Below are positions 53,092-60,916 of a stretch of 64,000 nt of DNA, piece after piece; positions within the stretch are counted from its first letter, which is position 1, and each line of letters starts with the position of its first letter. Origin of the DNA: a virus. Position numbers and translations under genes: made by a program. Under the pieces are notes generated by a model, which saw only the letters and a list, made by a program, of their open reading frames with translations, was not told the origin of the DNA and searched no databases. The stretch is from IMG/VR virus record IMGVR_UViG_3300023049_000005, positions 1 through 64,000 of that record. The stretch is one strand, 5' to 3'.

Positions 53092-54600
53092 ATGCTAATA
53101 GAAACACAATACTTAACTAGGACAAAGAAATTACTAGTATCCTTCATCAACGCAGAAGGAAAAACAGAACTAAAATACTTTGATTGGGAGCATCCCTTCA
53201 AGTATCAAATATGTAATCCAAGCGATCCTGATATTGATCCTAAATATAAAAGTTGGGATGGTAAACATATTAAAAAAATCTATAATGTATACCCTGATAG
53301 GTATGCTACTTATGAATTTTTAGATGCGTTACCCAAAGAAGAAACTGAAGAAATATTTAAATTCTATTTACCTAATATATATTTTATTGATATCGAAACA
53401 GAAATTGTCGATGGGTTTCCTGATCCTGCAGAAGCAGCTACTATGATACAGTCTATATCTATTGTGTATGATGATCAAATCGTACTTCTTGGGTTGAAAG
53501 ATATGTCAGAGGAAGTAAGGGCTAGGATAGAAGAAAACACTAATAAGTATTTTGAAAAATTTGAAGCAAATTATAAATTGAAATATGTTAAGTATGATTG
53601 TGAATTTGATATGCTTCAAGATTTCTTTGATAAGGCAAAGAAAATGCCTTGTATAACAGGATGGAACTTCTTAGATTTTGACTTTAGATTCTTAGTCAAT
53701 AGAGCAAGAAAATTATCTAAGGACTATAAAGGTAAAACGTATCATATAGATCCTGCATCTTGTTCTTACACTAGGAGATTAAATAAGATATTTAGAACTG
53801 ATTATGAAATACCTGCTCATAAATTGGTATATGATTACATGCTATTATATGATAGTTTAGATACTTCTGTTAAAGTTAAGGAGAGTAAATCACTTGATTT
53901 CGTATCAAATGCTTTATTAGGAGTAAAGAAAATCGATTTCAAAGGTAGTTTGACTAAGTTATATGAAGAAGATTTCGAAACCTTTATGTATTATAACGCA
54001 GTGGATAGTGTACTTGTACAAAAAATACACGATAAGGGTAAATATATTGATATTATCTTTGCGATTGCTTCATTGTCTAAGATTAGAGCAGTGGATGTGT
54101 ATTCGTATGCGAACGGTGCATTAGGCTCTCTTGCTGTAACAGAGGGGGTATTAAGAGAAATGTTTAGGGAAGATGAAAATATACTATTAGTACCTAGGAC
54201 ACAAGAAGAAAAAGAGAGAACGTATCCTCGTATCGCAGGTGGGTGGGTAAAAGACCCTGCTGTTGGTATGAATAGTTGGGTAGCTTGTTATGACTTTGCT
54301 TCTCTTTATCCTACTACACAAAGACAATTTTATATTGCGCCTGAGAACTATAAAGGGATACGTGTAATAGATGATCCTGAATATTACCTCTGTAATAAGA
54401 CACAACAAAGATTAAAAATCGATAAAACAGATGTGATATGTAGTAACGGTTGTGTATTTAGGAAAAAGAAATCACCTACACTTAAAATGCTTGAGAATGT
54501 ATATAAGGAAAGGAAAGAAAAAAAGAAGATCATGCAGACTAAAAAATTAGAGCGTGATGAATTAAAGAAAGAGTTAGAAGAACTTAAAAATAGTATGTGA
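53092..54600 (+). CDS. Family B DNA polymerase, N-terminal fragment (gp43A-like, 502 aa)
   Basis: This looks like the first half of a T4 gp43-type replicative polymerase. It contains the N-terminal domain and the 3'-5' exonuclease with ExoI YFIDIETEI (D100, E102), ExoII GWNFLDFDFRF (N192, D197) and ExoIII MYYNAVDSVL. Pol motif A is CYDFASLYPTTQ near residues 398-409. The frame then ends in a charged helix (KKKIMQTKKLERDELKKELE) that corresponds to the fingers. Motif B (KxxxNSxYG) and motif C (DTDS) do not occur in this frame or elsewhere in the window. The natural reading is a split polymerase whose C-terminal part is encoded elsewhere. Confidence 0.88.
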   Translation: MLIETQYLTRTKKLLVSFINAEGKTELKYFDWEHPFKYQICNPSDPDIDPKYKSWDGKHIKKIYNVYPDRYATYEFLDALPKEETEEIFKFYLPNIYFIDIETEIVDGFPDPAEAATMIQSISIVYDDQIVLLGLKDMSEEVRARIEENTNKYFEKFEANYKLKYVKYDCEFDMLQDFFDKAKKMPCITGWNFLDFDFRFLVNRARKLSKDYKGKTYHIDPASCSYTRRLNKIFRTDYEIPAHKLVYDYMLLYDSLDTSVKVKESKSLDFVSNALLGVKKIDFKGSLTKLYEEDFETFMYYNAVDSVLVQKIHDKGKYIDIIFAIASLSKIRAVDVYSYANGALGSLAVTEGVLREMFREDENILLVPRTQEEKERTYPRIAGGWVKDPAVGMNSWVACYDFASLYPTTQRQFYIAPENYKGIRVIDDPEYYLCNKTQQRLKIDKTDVICSNGCVFRKKKSPTLKMLENVYKERKEKKKIMQTKKLERDELKKELEELKNSM

Positions 54601-55157
54601 TGAAAGATAGGTTTTTAATTCATATTAAATATCTTGATATTAAGAAAAAAGAGATCGTTGTAAATTATATAGACGATAGCGAAATAGAATTGTTTTACCA
54701 AATAAGAGATAGACAAAATGAGAGTGGAAACTTATTATCGGTTCTTAGTTTGGGTCAAAACATCACGAGTTTTTTTGAAGGTTGTACAGAGACTTATTAT
54801 TACATAAATCGTGAAATAGTAAATAACACAGCAACATATAATATTGACAAGGAAAAACCTACTTCTGAAGAAGTAATAGAGTTAATAGGTTCGGTAGTGA
54901 AGCTACCCGAATATGCTCCCATGGATGTATTTGATGAAGAGGATCTATATTACTATAATATAACTAAAGAATATAATTTCTTTTTCAATTATTATCAATA
55001 TAAAAGAATTAAATATTTTATTGGTGATGTATGTAATGATAAGATTCTCAACGATAAAGATGAAGAATATTTTTGTAGACGTATAATAGGAAGAAAATTT
55101 GTTCCTCATAAAATAGCTAATAGGGATAATATAATTGATGGAGTATTAAACAAATAA
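54597..55157 (+). CDS. Hypothetical protein after the polymerase fragment (186 aa)
   Basis: The ATG overlaps the polymerase stop (ATGTGATGA region, 4 nt). The product is acidic and rich in aromatic residues (EGCTETYYYINREI; EDLYYYNITKEYNFFFNYYQ) and ends in RRIIGRKFVPHKIANRDN. It shows no polymerase motif, so it is not the missing half, and no homing endonuclease signature such as GIY-YIG or LAGLIDADG. Its place in the operon suggests a replication-time role. Confidence 0.62.
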   Translation: MMKDRFLIHIKYLDIKKKEIVVNYIDDSEIELFYQIRDRQNESGNLLSVLSLGQNITSFFEGCTETYYYINREIVNNTATYNIDKEKPTSEEVIELIGSVVKLPEYAPMDVFDEEDLYYYNITKEYNFFFNYYQYKRIKYFIGDVCNDKILNDKDEEYFCRRIIGRKFVPHKIANRDNIIDGVLNK

Positions 55158-55178
55158 TTTTTAAATAGTATAAAATTT

Positions 55179-56147
55179 ATGGACATTAAAAATAACTTAC
55201 TTTGGTTTAAATATAAACCACAAACATTAGATGATATCATTCTTTTACCACGGGTAAGAAAAATGGTAGAAAATGGAATCGATAATCACTTTTTGTTACA
55301 TGGTGATTTCGGTATAGGTAAATCCGCATTAATCGACATATTGACTACGGGCAAGCCAACACTTATGAAAAACACCTCTGTTGATACTTCTATTGATGTA
55401 TTAAGAGATGAAATTGATTCATATGTTACCTCGATGTCAGATATATTTGATTCAACAGATGATTTTAAATACGTATATCTAGATGAATTTGAGAAAGCTT
55501 CCCCTGCGTTTCAGAACGCACTAAAGAAGTATATAGATGATAAATCTGATACGGTTCGATTTGTATTTATTACAAACCATTTGAATAAAGTAGACGAAGG
55601 TATCAAAACAAGGTGTTCAACTATTAACTTTAACCCTAGTACTACCGAGGAAAGGAATTGGTGGAAGACTAAGTGTAAAGAAAAGTTAATGACTATTTCT
55701 TCTAAAGAAGAAATTGAGATCGAAGAAAAGGATATTAAAAAGATAGTTGTTAATAATTATCCTTCTTTACGTAAGATGATAATTGTTCTCTCAGAGATCA
55801 AGAAGACGGGTGTGGTCAAAAGCGATCAGACTTTATTTAAAAGTGAAATTGTTGGCGAATTATACAATTGTCTTACCACAGGTAGTACCGCAGATATGCA
55901 GACGTTTATTATGGAAAACTATGGTAATGATAATGTACAAGATTTAATGAACGCCTGTGGTAGACCATTATTAGAACATCTGATAGTAAATAGGAAAGAT
56001 CTTATACACACAGATAAATTAGGTGATATATATTCGTTAGTAGCCGAACACTCTATGTGGCTGAATACTATTAAAGGAGGTGATCCTATTGTAGTCGGTA
56101 CAAGTCTTTTACATAATATTAAAAAAATGATCAGAAGTGAAAGTTAA
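55179..56147 (+). CDS. AAA+ sliding-clamp loader subunit (T4 gp44-like, 322 aa)
   Basis: It loads the sliding clamp onto primer-template DNA with ATP. Motifs: the N-terminal NNLLWFKYKPQTLDDIILLP, Walker A LLHGDFGIGKSALID, a DExx-like Walker B YVYLDEFEKAS, sensor 1 FVFITNHLNKV, and the arginine finger GIKTRCSTINFNP (SRC-like TRC). After the ATPase comes the helical collar domain. The length fits gp44 (319 aa in T4). It follows the polymerase gene and is followed by a small coupled gene. The small subunit gp62 is not seen here. Confidence 0.92.
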   Translation: MDIKNNLLWFKYKPQTLDDIILLPRVRKMVENGIDNHFLLHGDFGIGKSALIDILTTGKPTLMKNTSVDTSIDVLRDEIDSYVTSMSDIFDSTDDFKYVYLDEFEKASPAFQNALKKYIDDKSDTVRFVFITNHLNKVDEGIKTRCSTINFNPSTTEERNWWKTKCKEKLMTISSKEEIEIEEKDIKKIVVNNYPSLRKMIIVLSEIKKTGVVKSDQTLFKSEIVGELYNCLTTGSTADMQTFIMENYGNDNVQDLMNACGRPLLEHLIVNRKDLIHTDKLGDIYSLVAEHSMWLNTIKGGDPIVVGTSLLHNIKKMIRSES

Positions 56148-56448
56148 TCTAATTAACATTAGGGGTTATACTAATGATGATTATATCTATGTGGGGCGAC
56201 CTAGTAGATACGGAAACCCATATAGTTCTAAAGAAGATTCATTAGGAGAATATGTTGGAACTAAGGATGAAGCTATTAATAGATACGAGAAATACATTGA
56301 TGAAAATGATCATCTAATCGATGAACTGATATCAGAATTAAAGGAAAAGAATACTAATAAAATAGGATGTTGGTGTAGTCCGAGTAGATGCCATGGTGAT
56401 GTTTTAAAACAGAGGATAGAATTAAGGGGTTACGAATCAATCATCTAA
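56137..56448 (+). CDS. DUF4326 protein (103 aa)
   Basis: It starts on GTG within the clamp-loader end (11-nt overlap). The pattern IYVGRPSRYGNPYSSKED and IGCWCSPSRCHGDVLKQRI is the DUF4326 signature: a VGRPSxxGNP entry and a C-W-C-x-P-x-x-C-H-G-D exit. The three cysteines and histidine probably bind a metal. Such proteins are common in phages and their role is unknown. The neighbouring replication gene hints at a nucleic-acid or nucleotide function. Confidence 0.85.
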   Translation: MKVNLINIRGYTNDDYIYVGRPSRYGNPYSSKEDSLGEYVGTKDEAINRYEKYIDENDHLIDELISELKEKNTNKIGCWCSPSRCHGDVLKQRIELRGYESII

Positions 56449-56814
56449 TAGGTTATCGATAATATAATCTCTTTTTGCTCTTTTATCACCACGGCAGTAT
56501 TTTATCCAATCATAAAATTTCTCAGATTCTTTTTCTTTTATCTTTACTATATTTCTTTTATTATTTACATCAATTAAGAATTCCCTATTGAAATGGCAAT
56601 ATGTCTGATAATCTTTTCCCATATCTCCAAATACAGAAGGTCTTTTTTTAAGATCAATACTCCTAAAACTATTTATGATAACTTGCTTATTTAGTTTTGT
56701 TATATGTATTATAAGGTTCTCAGTATAGTTTTCGGGTCTATCACTCATATACTTTTTTTTGTATAAAACAAAATTTTCACCTAATTCGTATTCTTCTTTC
56801 TCTTCTACAAACAT
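56437..56814 (-). CDS. Hypothetical protein (125 aa), paralogue-like to its neighbour
   Basis: The product has a beta-type first half (YELGENFVLYKKKYMSDRPE; NLIIHITKLNKQVIINSFRS), then SEKFYDWIKYCRG and an end RDYIIDNLLDD. The C-terminal pattern (W-I/x ... R-D-x-I-I-D-N-L-L) recurs in the upstream neighbour, so the two may be diverged copies. Function is unknown. The starts and stops are 1 nt apart. Confidence 0.6.
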   Translation of the reverse strand: MFVEEKEEYELGENFVLYKKKYMSDRPENYTENLIIHITKLNKQVIINSFRSIDLKKRPSVFGDMGKDYQTYCHFNREFLIDVNNKRNIVKIKEKESEKFYDWIKYCRGDKRAKRDYIIDNLLDD

Positions 56815-56815
56815 A

Positions 56816-57196
56816 TTAATTTAATAAATTATCAATAAAATCATCTCTCATTTCTTCAATCGGTTTAGAAACTTCTACTATCCAATCAGCAATCTCCCTA
56901 GTTTCTTTTCTACTTATATGTACCTCAGGTTTCTTGTGTGTACCCGCACCTATTATTTTTATTCTAGGGAAAAATTTTATATATCCTAATTCGTTTTTTT
57001 GGAATATTTGATCCTTAATATCAGAAGAGTAGTAAGAAGATTGTAGACAAACCTTATCTGTTACCGTGTTTACAAGAGATACAACAACTGTATATTTTTT
57101 AGACCAATGGCTATATGTTTTAATTACATAAACTTGATGTATATCGTCCTCTAATTTGAATTCATATACATATGAATCTATATCAAAATCTCCCAT
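56816..57196 (-). CDS. Hypothetical protein (126 aa) coupled to nadD
   Basis: The protein starts MGDFDIDSYVYEFKLEDDIH, is beta-rich in the centre (YTVVVSLVNTVTDKVCLQSS), and ends EIADWIVEVSKPIEEMRDDF...DNLLN. The end resembles the next gene's. The start overlaps the nadD stop by 14 nt, which links expression to NAD synthesis. No family is recognised. Confidence 0.62.
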   Translation of the reverse strand: MGDFDIDSYVYEFKLEDDIHQVYVIKTYSHWSKKYTVVVSLVNTVTDKVCLQSSYYSSDIKDQIFQKNELGYIKFFPRIKIIGAGTHKKPEVHISRKETREIADWIVEVSKPIEEMRDDFIDNLLN

Positions 57197-57734
57197 CTAA
57201 ATATGTTTTAAATACTTTGATAGGCATACACTTCTTTACCTTATCGTATTGTTTACTTTTCATATACTCTCTTATATCAGTAGATGACATCGGTATCATC
57301 CCATCTATTTGATCTATGATATCAATAGCAGAATCTTCTTTAACATATCCTTCCCTTAATGATTCAATGAACTTATATTGTTTTATCTCATCATAGTTCT
57401 TCCAATTATGTATATTATTAACAACATCAGTTCCTACTAATATAGCAATATCACCATACTTTTCCTTTAGTTTTCTAAGGGTTTTATATGTATAATTGGG
57501 TTTTGGTAGATCGTTTTCTATCAAGTTGACCTTTGTTTTAAGACCGAGTTCTTCTATTGATTGTTCTAACATCCTAACCCTCAGTTCAAATGGTAATATA
57601 TTATTAAGATCTTTATCAGGATTATGCGGAGAAACAACTATTTCCACATCATATCCTTTCTGTTCACAGCTAGTAATTTGTTGTAAATGTCCGTAATGAA
57701 CAGGAGAAAAAGAACCAAAATAGAATACTTTCAT
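57183..57734 (-). CDS. nadD: Nicotinate-nucleotide adenylyltransferase (NadD-like, 183 aa)
   Basis: NadD transfers AMP from ATP to nicotinate mononucleotide to give deamido-NAD. Signatures are VFYFGSFSPVHYGHLQQI (the HxGH nucleotide motif), VVSPHNPDKD, LPKPNYTYKTLRKLKEKYGD, LVGTDVVNNIHNWKNYDEI, and the C-terminal MSSTDIREYM (ISSTxIR). I start at the ATG at 57734 because the longer frame begins inside the TACATTTG promoter. With PncB it gives two consecutive steps from nicotinate; NadE, for the last amidation, is not in this window. Confidence 0.9.
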   Translation of the reverse strand: MKVFYFGSFSPVHYGHLQQITSCEQKGYDVEIVVSPHNPDKDLNNILPFELRVRMLEQSIEELGLKTKVNLIENDLPKPNYTYKTLRKLKEKYGDIAILVGTDVVNNIHNWKNYDEIKQYKFIESLREGYVKEDSAIDIIDQIDGMIPMSSTDIREYMKSKQYDKVKKCMPIKVFKTYLDGRF

Positions 57735-57738
57735 AATA

Positions 57739-57746
57739 CAAATGTA
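57739..57746 (-). promoter_or_regulatory. TAnnTTTG promoter (TACATTTG) abutting nadD
   Basis: TACATTTG-TATT-ATG on the minus strand, 4 nt from the start codon, which implies a leaderless mRNA. Confidence 0.6.
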
Positions 57747-57751
57747 CAAAA

Positions 57752-57762
57752 TTTAATATATA
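57752..57762 (+). promoter_or_regulatory. Late-type box TTTAATATATA before the gp25-like gene
   Basis: The box ends 4 nt before the ATG at 57767, immediately next to the divergent host-type promoter of nadD. It is a compact pair of the two promoter classes. Confidence 0.55.
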
Positions 57763-57766
57763 CAGT

Positions 57767-58144
57767 ATGGCAAATTTTGATTTTACTGACCTTTATATTA
57801 AATATCCTAGCCATCCGAACTACGACTCAACGAAAGTAGATGAAGATGATATAGTTAGAGTTATATTACAAAAGTATGAAATGATACTTTTTACAAACAA
57901 GGGGGAAGTATTAGGTGATCCTAACTTCGGTGCTGATATAAACAGACTTCTTTTTCAGACTAAAGTATCTAGTAGATATGTAGAAAGAATAATAAGAGAA
58001 CAGATAGCTAATTATATACCTGAACTAAACGGAATCGGATATGATTTAAATATTACTTTTCAACAAAATCCTAATAATTATTCTGATGTTATGTTAATAG
58101 ATTTTAAAGTAAGGGGTCAGGAAGTCAATGCATTTTTTGCCTAA
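57767..58144 (+). CDS. gp25-like baseplate wedge protein (125 aa)
   Basis: The sequence fits the gp25/W lysozyme-like family of contractile-tail baseplates: VRVILQKYEMILFTNKGEVL, GDPNFGADINRLLFQTKVSS, then IREQIANYIPEL and a terminal strand VMLIDFKVRGQEVNAF. The protein joins wedge and sheath in myoviruses, phage-like toxins and T6SS. It is the clearest structural proof of a contractile tail. It is a single gene with a late-type box, convergent with the next unit. Confidence 0.9.
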   Translation: MANFDFTDLYIKYPSHPNYDSTKVDEDDIVRVILQKYEMILFTNKGEVLGDPNFGADINRLLFQTKVSSRYVERIIREQIANYIPELNGIGYDLNITFQQNPNNYSDVMLIDFKVRGQEVNAFFA

Positions 58145-58646
58145 TTAGTTCTATAACATCTTCAGAATATTTATATCTTAATTTTTTATATAAATCTTGA
58201 AACTCTTCGATAAGATTTTTATCTACGTTTTTATCTAACTCACTATCATTAAAATATATCTCATATATTACATGACCATGACCATTTACTTTATATGAAA
58301 TGAAAAATGATTCTTCTGAAAAAGAACATACAATCCCACCTTGTCTTAGGTGATAACTATCACCCTCTTTTCCGAATTCTAAATTACTAGGATTATTTAT
58401 AAATAAACTGATTAAACGATTAGTTTGTTTTATTATTTCATCAGCGATAGGTTTCTCTCTCATCTCAGTGGTTGAAATATATTGAGTTCTAAAATCAGTG
58501 TAGAATCCACCCGAAGATACTGCCATAGTGACATCATCAGATTGGAATCCCCACATCATCAGCTTTCTGAGTTCGGAAAGAAGTTTATTATTCTTTTTAA
58601 TATATTTATTAATCCTTTTGGTGTACTTTTCTTTAAGTTCATTCAT
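58125..58646 (-). CDS. Hypothetical protein (173 aa)
   Basis: The N-terminus is a basic helix (MNELKEKYTKRINKYIKKNN), followed by MWGFQSDDVTMAVSSGGFYT and a beta region with GGIVCSFSEESFFISYKVNG. The tail is helical. No known domain is recognised. It overlaps the upstream gene by 8 nt and the convergent gp25-like gene by 20 nt. Confidence 0.6.
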   Translation of the reverse strand: MNELKEKYTKRINKYIKKNNKLLSELRKLMMWGFQSDDVTMAVSSGGFYTDFRTQYISTTEMREKPIADEIIKQTNRLISLFINNPSNLEFGKEGDSYHLRQGGIVCSFSEESFFISYKVNGHGHVIYEIYFNDSELDKNVDKNLIEEFQDLYKKLRYKYSEDVIELIRQKMH

Positions 58647-59199
58647 CTTCCAAGAAATCTAAGTTATTTAAAAATTCGGATCTAGATAATTTAGTCTTTT
58701 TTATAATAAAATCGAAACTCTTTATAACATCTTGTTTCTTTAATTTAGTATATTCCTCCTTTAATTTATCTATATAATTATTGATCTTATCTACGTCTAT
58801 TCCATCTAGTATTATTTCTTCATCTTTGATTACTAAGTTTATGACACCATTTCCTTTTTCCATTGTTATATGAATCCCCCACTCTGCTTTGGTAATAGAA
58901 TTAGGATCTTTTTCGAGATCCAAGAATATATTGGTTTTATGTATATCTTCGTGGTGATAGAAATTTATATCCATAACATCCTCTAATTCATTATTGAGTT
59001 GCCTTTCTATTAAGTTGAATACAGTTTCTACAAAAAAGGTATTTTCATCTTCTGTTAAATCTTCATAGAAATTATAATCATTAAAAACTAAGTCAGTCTT
59101 TCTTTCTGTTATGAGATTCTTATACATATCTTCTAACATATTAGACATCTTCTTTTGTTTCTTGGATATCTTTTTGAGTTCTTTTATTTCTTTTAGCAT
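58639..59199 (-). CDS. Hypothetical helical protein (186 aa)
   Basis: This protein begins with a coiled-coil-like region (KEIKELKKISKKQKKMSNML), continues with an acidic middle (NELEDVMDINFYHHEDIHKT) and ends with helices (NNYIDKLKEEYTKLKKQDVI). No family is recognised. It is followed by, and overlaps, the 173-aa gene, so both come from one transcript. A terminator lies just upstream of its start. Confidence 0.6.
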   Translation of the reverse strand: MLKEIKELKKISKKQKKMSNMLEDMYKNLITERKTDLVFNDYNFYEDLTEDENTFFVETVFNLIERQLNNELEDVMDINFYHHEDIHKTNIFLDLEKDPNSITKAEWGIHITMEKGNGVINLVIKDEEIILDGIDVDKINNYIDKLKEEYTKLKKQDVIKSFDFIIKKTKLSRSEFLNNLDFLEDE

Positions 59200-59217
59200 A
59201 ACTTTTATTGAATTAAA

Positions 59218-59243
59218 AAGGGAGAACTAATTTAGCTCTCCCT
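59218..59243 (-). terminator. Hairpin terminator after the acidic-protein gene
   Basis: On the minus strand AGGGAGAGCTA pairs with TAGTTCTCCCT (one G-T pair) and is followed by TTTTT. It lies about 30 nt past the stop of the gene at 59273-59815. Confidence 0.82.
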
Positions 59244-59272
59244 CTTATATAATATATTTAGAATTTGTTTAA

Positions 59273-59815
59273 TTAAAGTGGTAAATCTTCATCACTTTCT
59301 TCTGATTCTTCTTCATCAGCTTCGTCAGCAACTTCTTCTTCTTCCTCAGGAATTTCTTCAAACATTCCGTCTTCTGTGTCGTCTTGTGGTAATTCAACGT
59401 CTTCTTCTTCCTCAGTTTCTTCTTCCTCAGCGTCTTCTTCCTCAGTTTCTTCCATCTCAATACCTTCTTCTGAAACCTCAGCGTCTTCTTCTTCTACCGA
59501 TACTTCCTCAGCATCATCTTCCATTTCTTCGTCAACGTTAATTAAGATATCCATTGGTAAAGTATCACCGTCAGCGTTTTCACCTACGATGTAATTTATG
59601 ATCATTGAAGCGATTGTTTCTTCGCTAAATTGTTTTCTAACGTCTTTCTTAGCTTCTTTCTTGATCTTAGATATTAATTTGTTTACCACACTTCTTTTAA
59701 GTTCGATACCGTTCACGATGAACTTATCTCCCATAGGTACAACCGACTCATTTAAGTTAGCTTCCCCTGTTCTTTTTTCTCTAAAGTCAGTAAATTTTTT
59801 TATAAAATTTGGCAT
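59273..59815 (-). CDS. Highly acidic protein, possible prohead core/scaffold component (180 aa)
   Basis: The first 85 residues are a normal domain (MPNFIKKFTDFREKRTGEAN, SVVPMGDKFIVNGIELKRSV, KKDVRKQFSEETIASMIINY). The rest is almost only Glu and Asp (EEEDAEVSEEGIEMEETEEE and onwards, ending SDEDLPL). T4 gp67 and other prohead core proteins have such acidic tails. The start MPNFIKKFTDF with a later LNES recalls a leader, but imperfectly. Other acidic phage proteins, such as DNA mimics, are possible. Confidence 0.6.
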   Translation of the reverse strand: MPNFIKKFTDFREKRTGEANLNESVVPMGDKFIVNGIELKRSVVNKLISKIKKEAKKDVRKQFSEETIASMIINYIVGENADGDTLPMDILINVDEEMEDDAEEVSVEEEDAEVSEEGIEMEETEEEDAEEEETEEEEDVELPQDDTEDGMFEEIPEEEEEVADEADEEESEESDEDLPL

Positions 59816-59837
59816 AATATTGTAATATTTTTCTATT

Positions 59838-59850
59838 ATTATATATTAAC
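59838..59850 (-). promoter_or_regulatory. Late-type box GTTAATATATAAT upstream of the acidic gene
   Basis: The box lies about 22 nt before the ATG at 59815, at a longer distance than usual. Confidence 0.4.
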
Positions 59851-59876
59851 TATAAAAACTAGTTTTTTCTCTTTTT

Positions 59877-60518
59877 TTATAGGAATATTATAATCATAAC
59901 CACAAATCCGATAGTACCTAATGCACCACCTTTGCTAAATAGTTTTAATTTCTTGTTCTCTTTTTCTAAATTAGAAATCTGCTTATCTTTATTAGCATCT
60001 ATTTCGCCTTGTTTAGCTTCTGATTCTTTGTATTTCTCAATGATCTTATATAATTGAGATATTTCTTGGTCTTTATCACCACTCTTACCTTCTAACACTT
60101 CTATCTTATTCTCATACTCTACTAACTTATTCTCTAAGTTATCTATGATCTGTATATAAGACGAATTCTCTAAGCCATACTTCTCGATCACCTTTTCCAT
60201 TAATTCTACTATTCTATATGTATTATTAATATTTTGCATATCAGACTTAGTGAAAGTAAAATATAATTCCCCATCTTCTGTGATCATAGCATCTCCTACC
60301 TTATCCCCATCGATATCTAATATCAATGTTTCTTTGATATACATCACTTCTGCTTCTTTGACTAATCTTTCAGTGTCGTCATTTAAAACAAGGTTAATAG
60401 AATCACTACCAACTATAATAGTATTACTATCGTTTCTAGTAGTATCACTAACTTGTGTGATAGCTAAAGAACTAAAGGATATCATTAATAGACTTATTAT
60501 TGTTAATATTCTTTTCAT
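59877..60518 (-). CDS. Exported coiled-coil protein with C-terminal TM, spanin-like (213 aa)
   Basis: A signal peptide (MKRILTIISLLMISFSSLA) is followed by a periplasmic part, a long coiled coil (IDNLENKLVEYENKIEVLEG; DANKDKQISNLEKENKKLKL) and a C-terminal membrane segment (LGTIGFVVMIIIFL). This topology, an N-terminal export signal plus a C-terminal TM, matches unimolecular spanins. However, no lipobox cysteine is present at the cleavage site. It overlaps the upstream TM/coiled-coil gene by 4 nt. A role in lysis or envelope bridging is likely but not proved. Confidence 0.55.
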   Translation of the reverse strand: MKRILTIISLLMISFSSLAITQVSDTTRNDSNTIIVGSDSINLVLNDDTERLVKEAEVMYIKETLILDIDGDKVGDAMITEDGELYFTFTKSDMQNINNTYRIVELMEKVIEKYGLENSSYIQIIDNLENKLVEYENKIEVLEGKSGDKDQEISQLYKIIEKYKESEAKQGEIDANKDKQISNLEKENKKLKLFSKGGALGTIGFVVMIIIFL

Positions 60519-60916
60519 TTCCCCATTCTTTTTTGTGTATCTTTAATAAGATCATATGAATCATCCATTATAGTAGGGTTCTTCTTAAACTCTTCTAATT
60601 CGTTCTCAGCTTTTATTCTATCTCTCTTATTAGTTTCGAGTCTATTTTGTAACGCTTTATTTTTCTTATCTAAATTGGATATCGCTTCATTTAGCTCGTT
60701 TTCTCTTTCGATCCAATACTTCGCCCTCTTATCAAATATTGATAAACTATCTACTAATTGATCTATTTCGTTCTGTATCATTTCTTTTTCTTTAACTAAT
60801 ACAGCGTTTTCTTGTTTCAGTTCTTGATTAGGATCGGGATCTTTATCAAATATGATAAAGTATGCCAATGCAGCACCAAGTATTATTATAATTATCTGAT
60901 TTAAATTTAATTTCAT
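60515..60916 (-). CDS. Rz-like inner-membrane coiled-coil protein (133 aa)
   Basis: One N-terminal membrane helix (IIIIILGAALAYFIIFDK) is followed by a long coiled coil (ENAVLVKEKEMIQNEIDQLV; NELNEAISNLDKKNKALQNR) and a short basic end. This is the layout of an i-spanin (Rz) in the inner membrane. It forms an overlapping pair with the exported 213-aa protein, as Rz/Rz1 genes often do. Any similar coiled-coil anchor would look alike, so confidence is moderate. Confidence 0.55.
   Translation of the reverse strand: MKLNLNQIIIIILGAALAYFIIFDKDPDPNQELKQENAVLVKEKEMIQNEIDQLVDSLSIFDKRAKYWIERENELNEAISNLDKKNKALQNRLETNKRDRIKAENELEEFKKNPTIMDDSYDLIKDTQKRMGK

Noticed and set aside
54597-55157. Second half of the split DNA polymerase
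   Set aside because: It lacks motif B, motif C and the palm pattern, and its aromatic-acidic composition does not fit.
59269-59594. Several open frames inside the acidic-protein gene on both strands
   Set aside because: They arise from the repetitive GAA/GAG/GAT codons. The products are pure low-complexity Lys, Leu or Ser runs.
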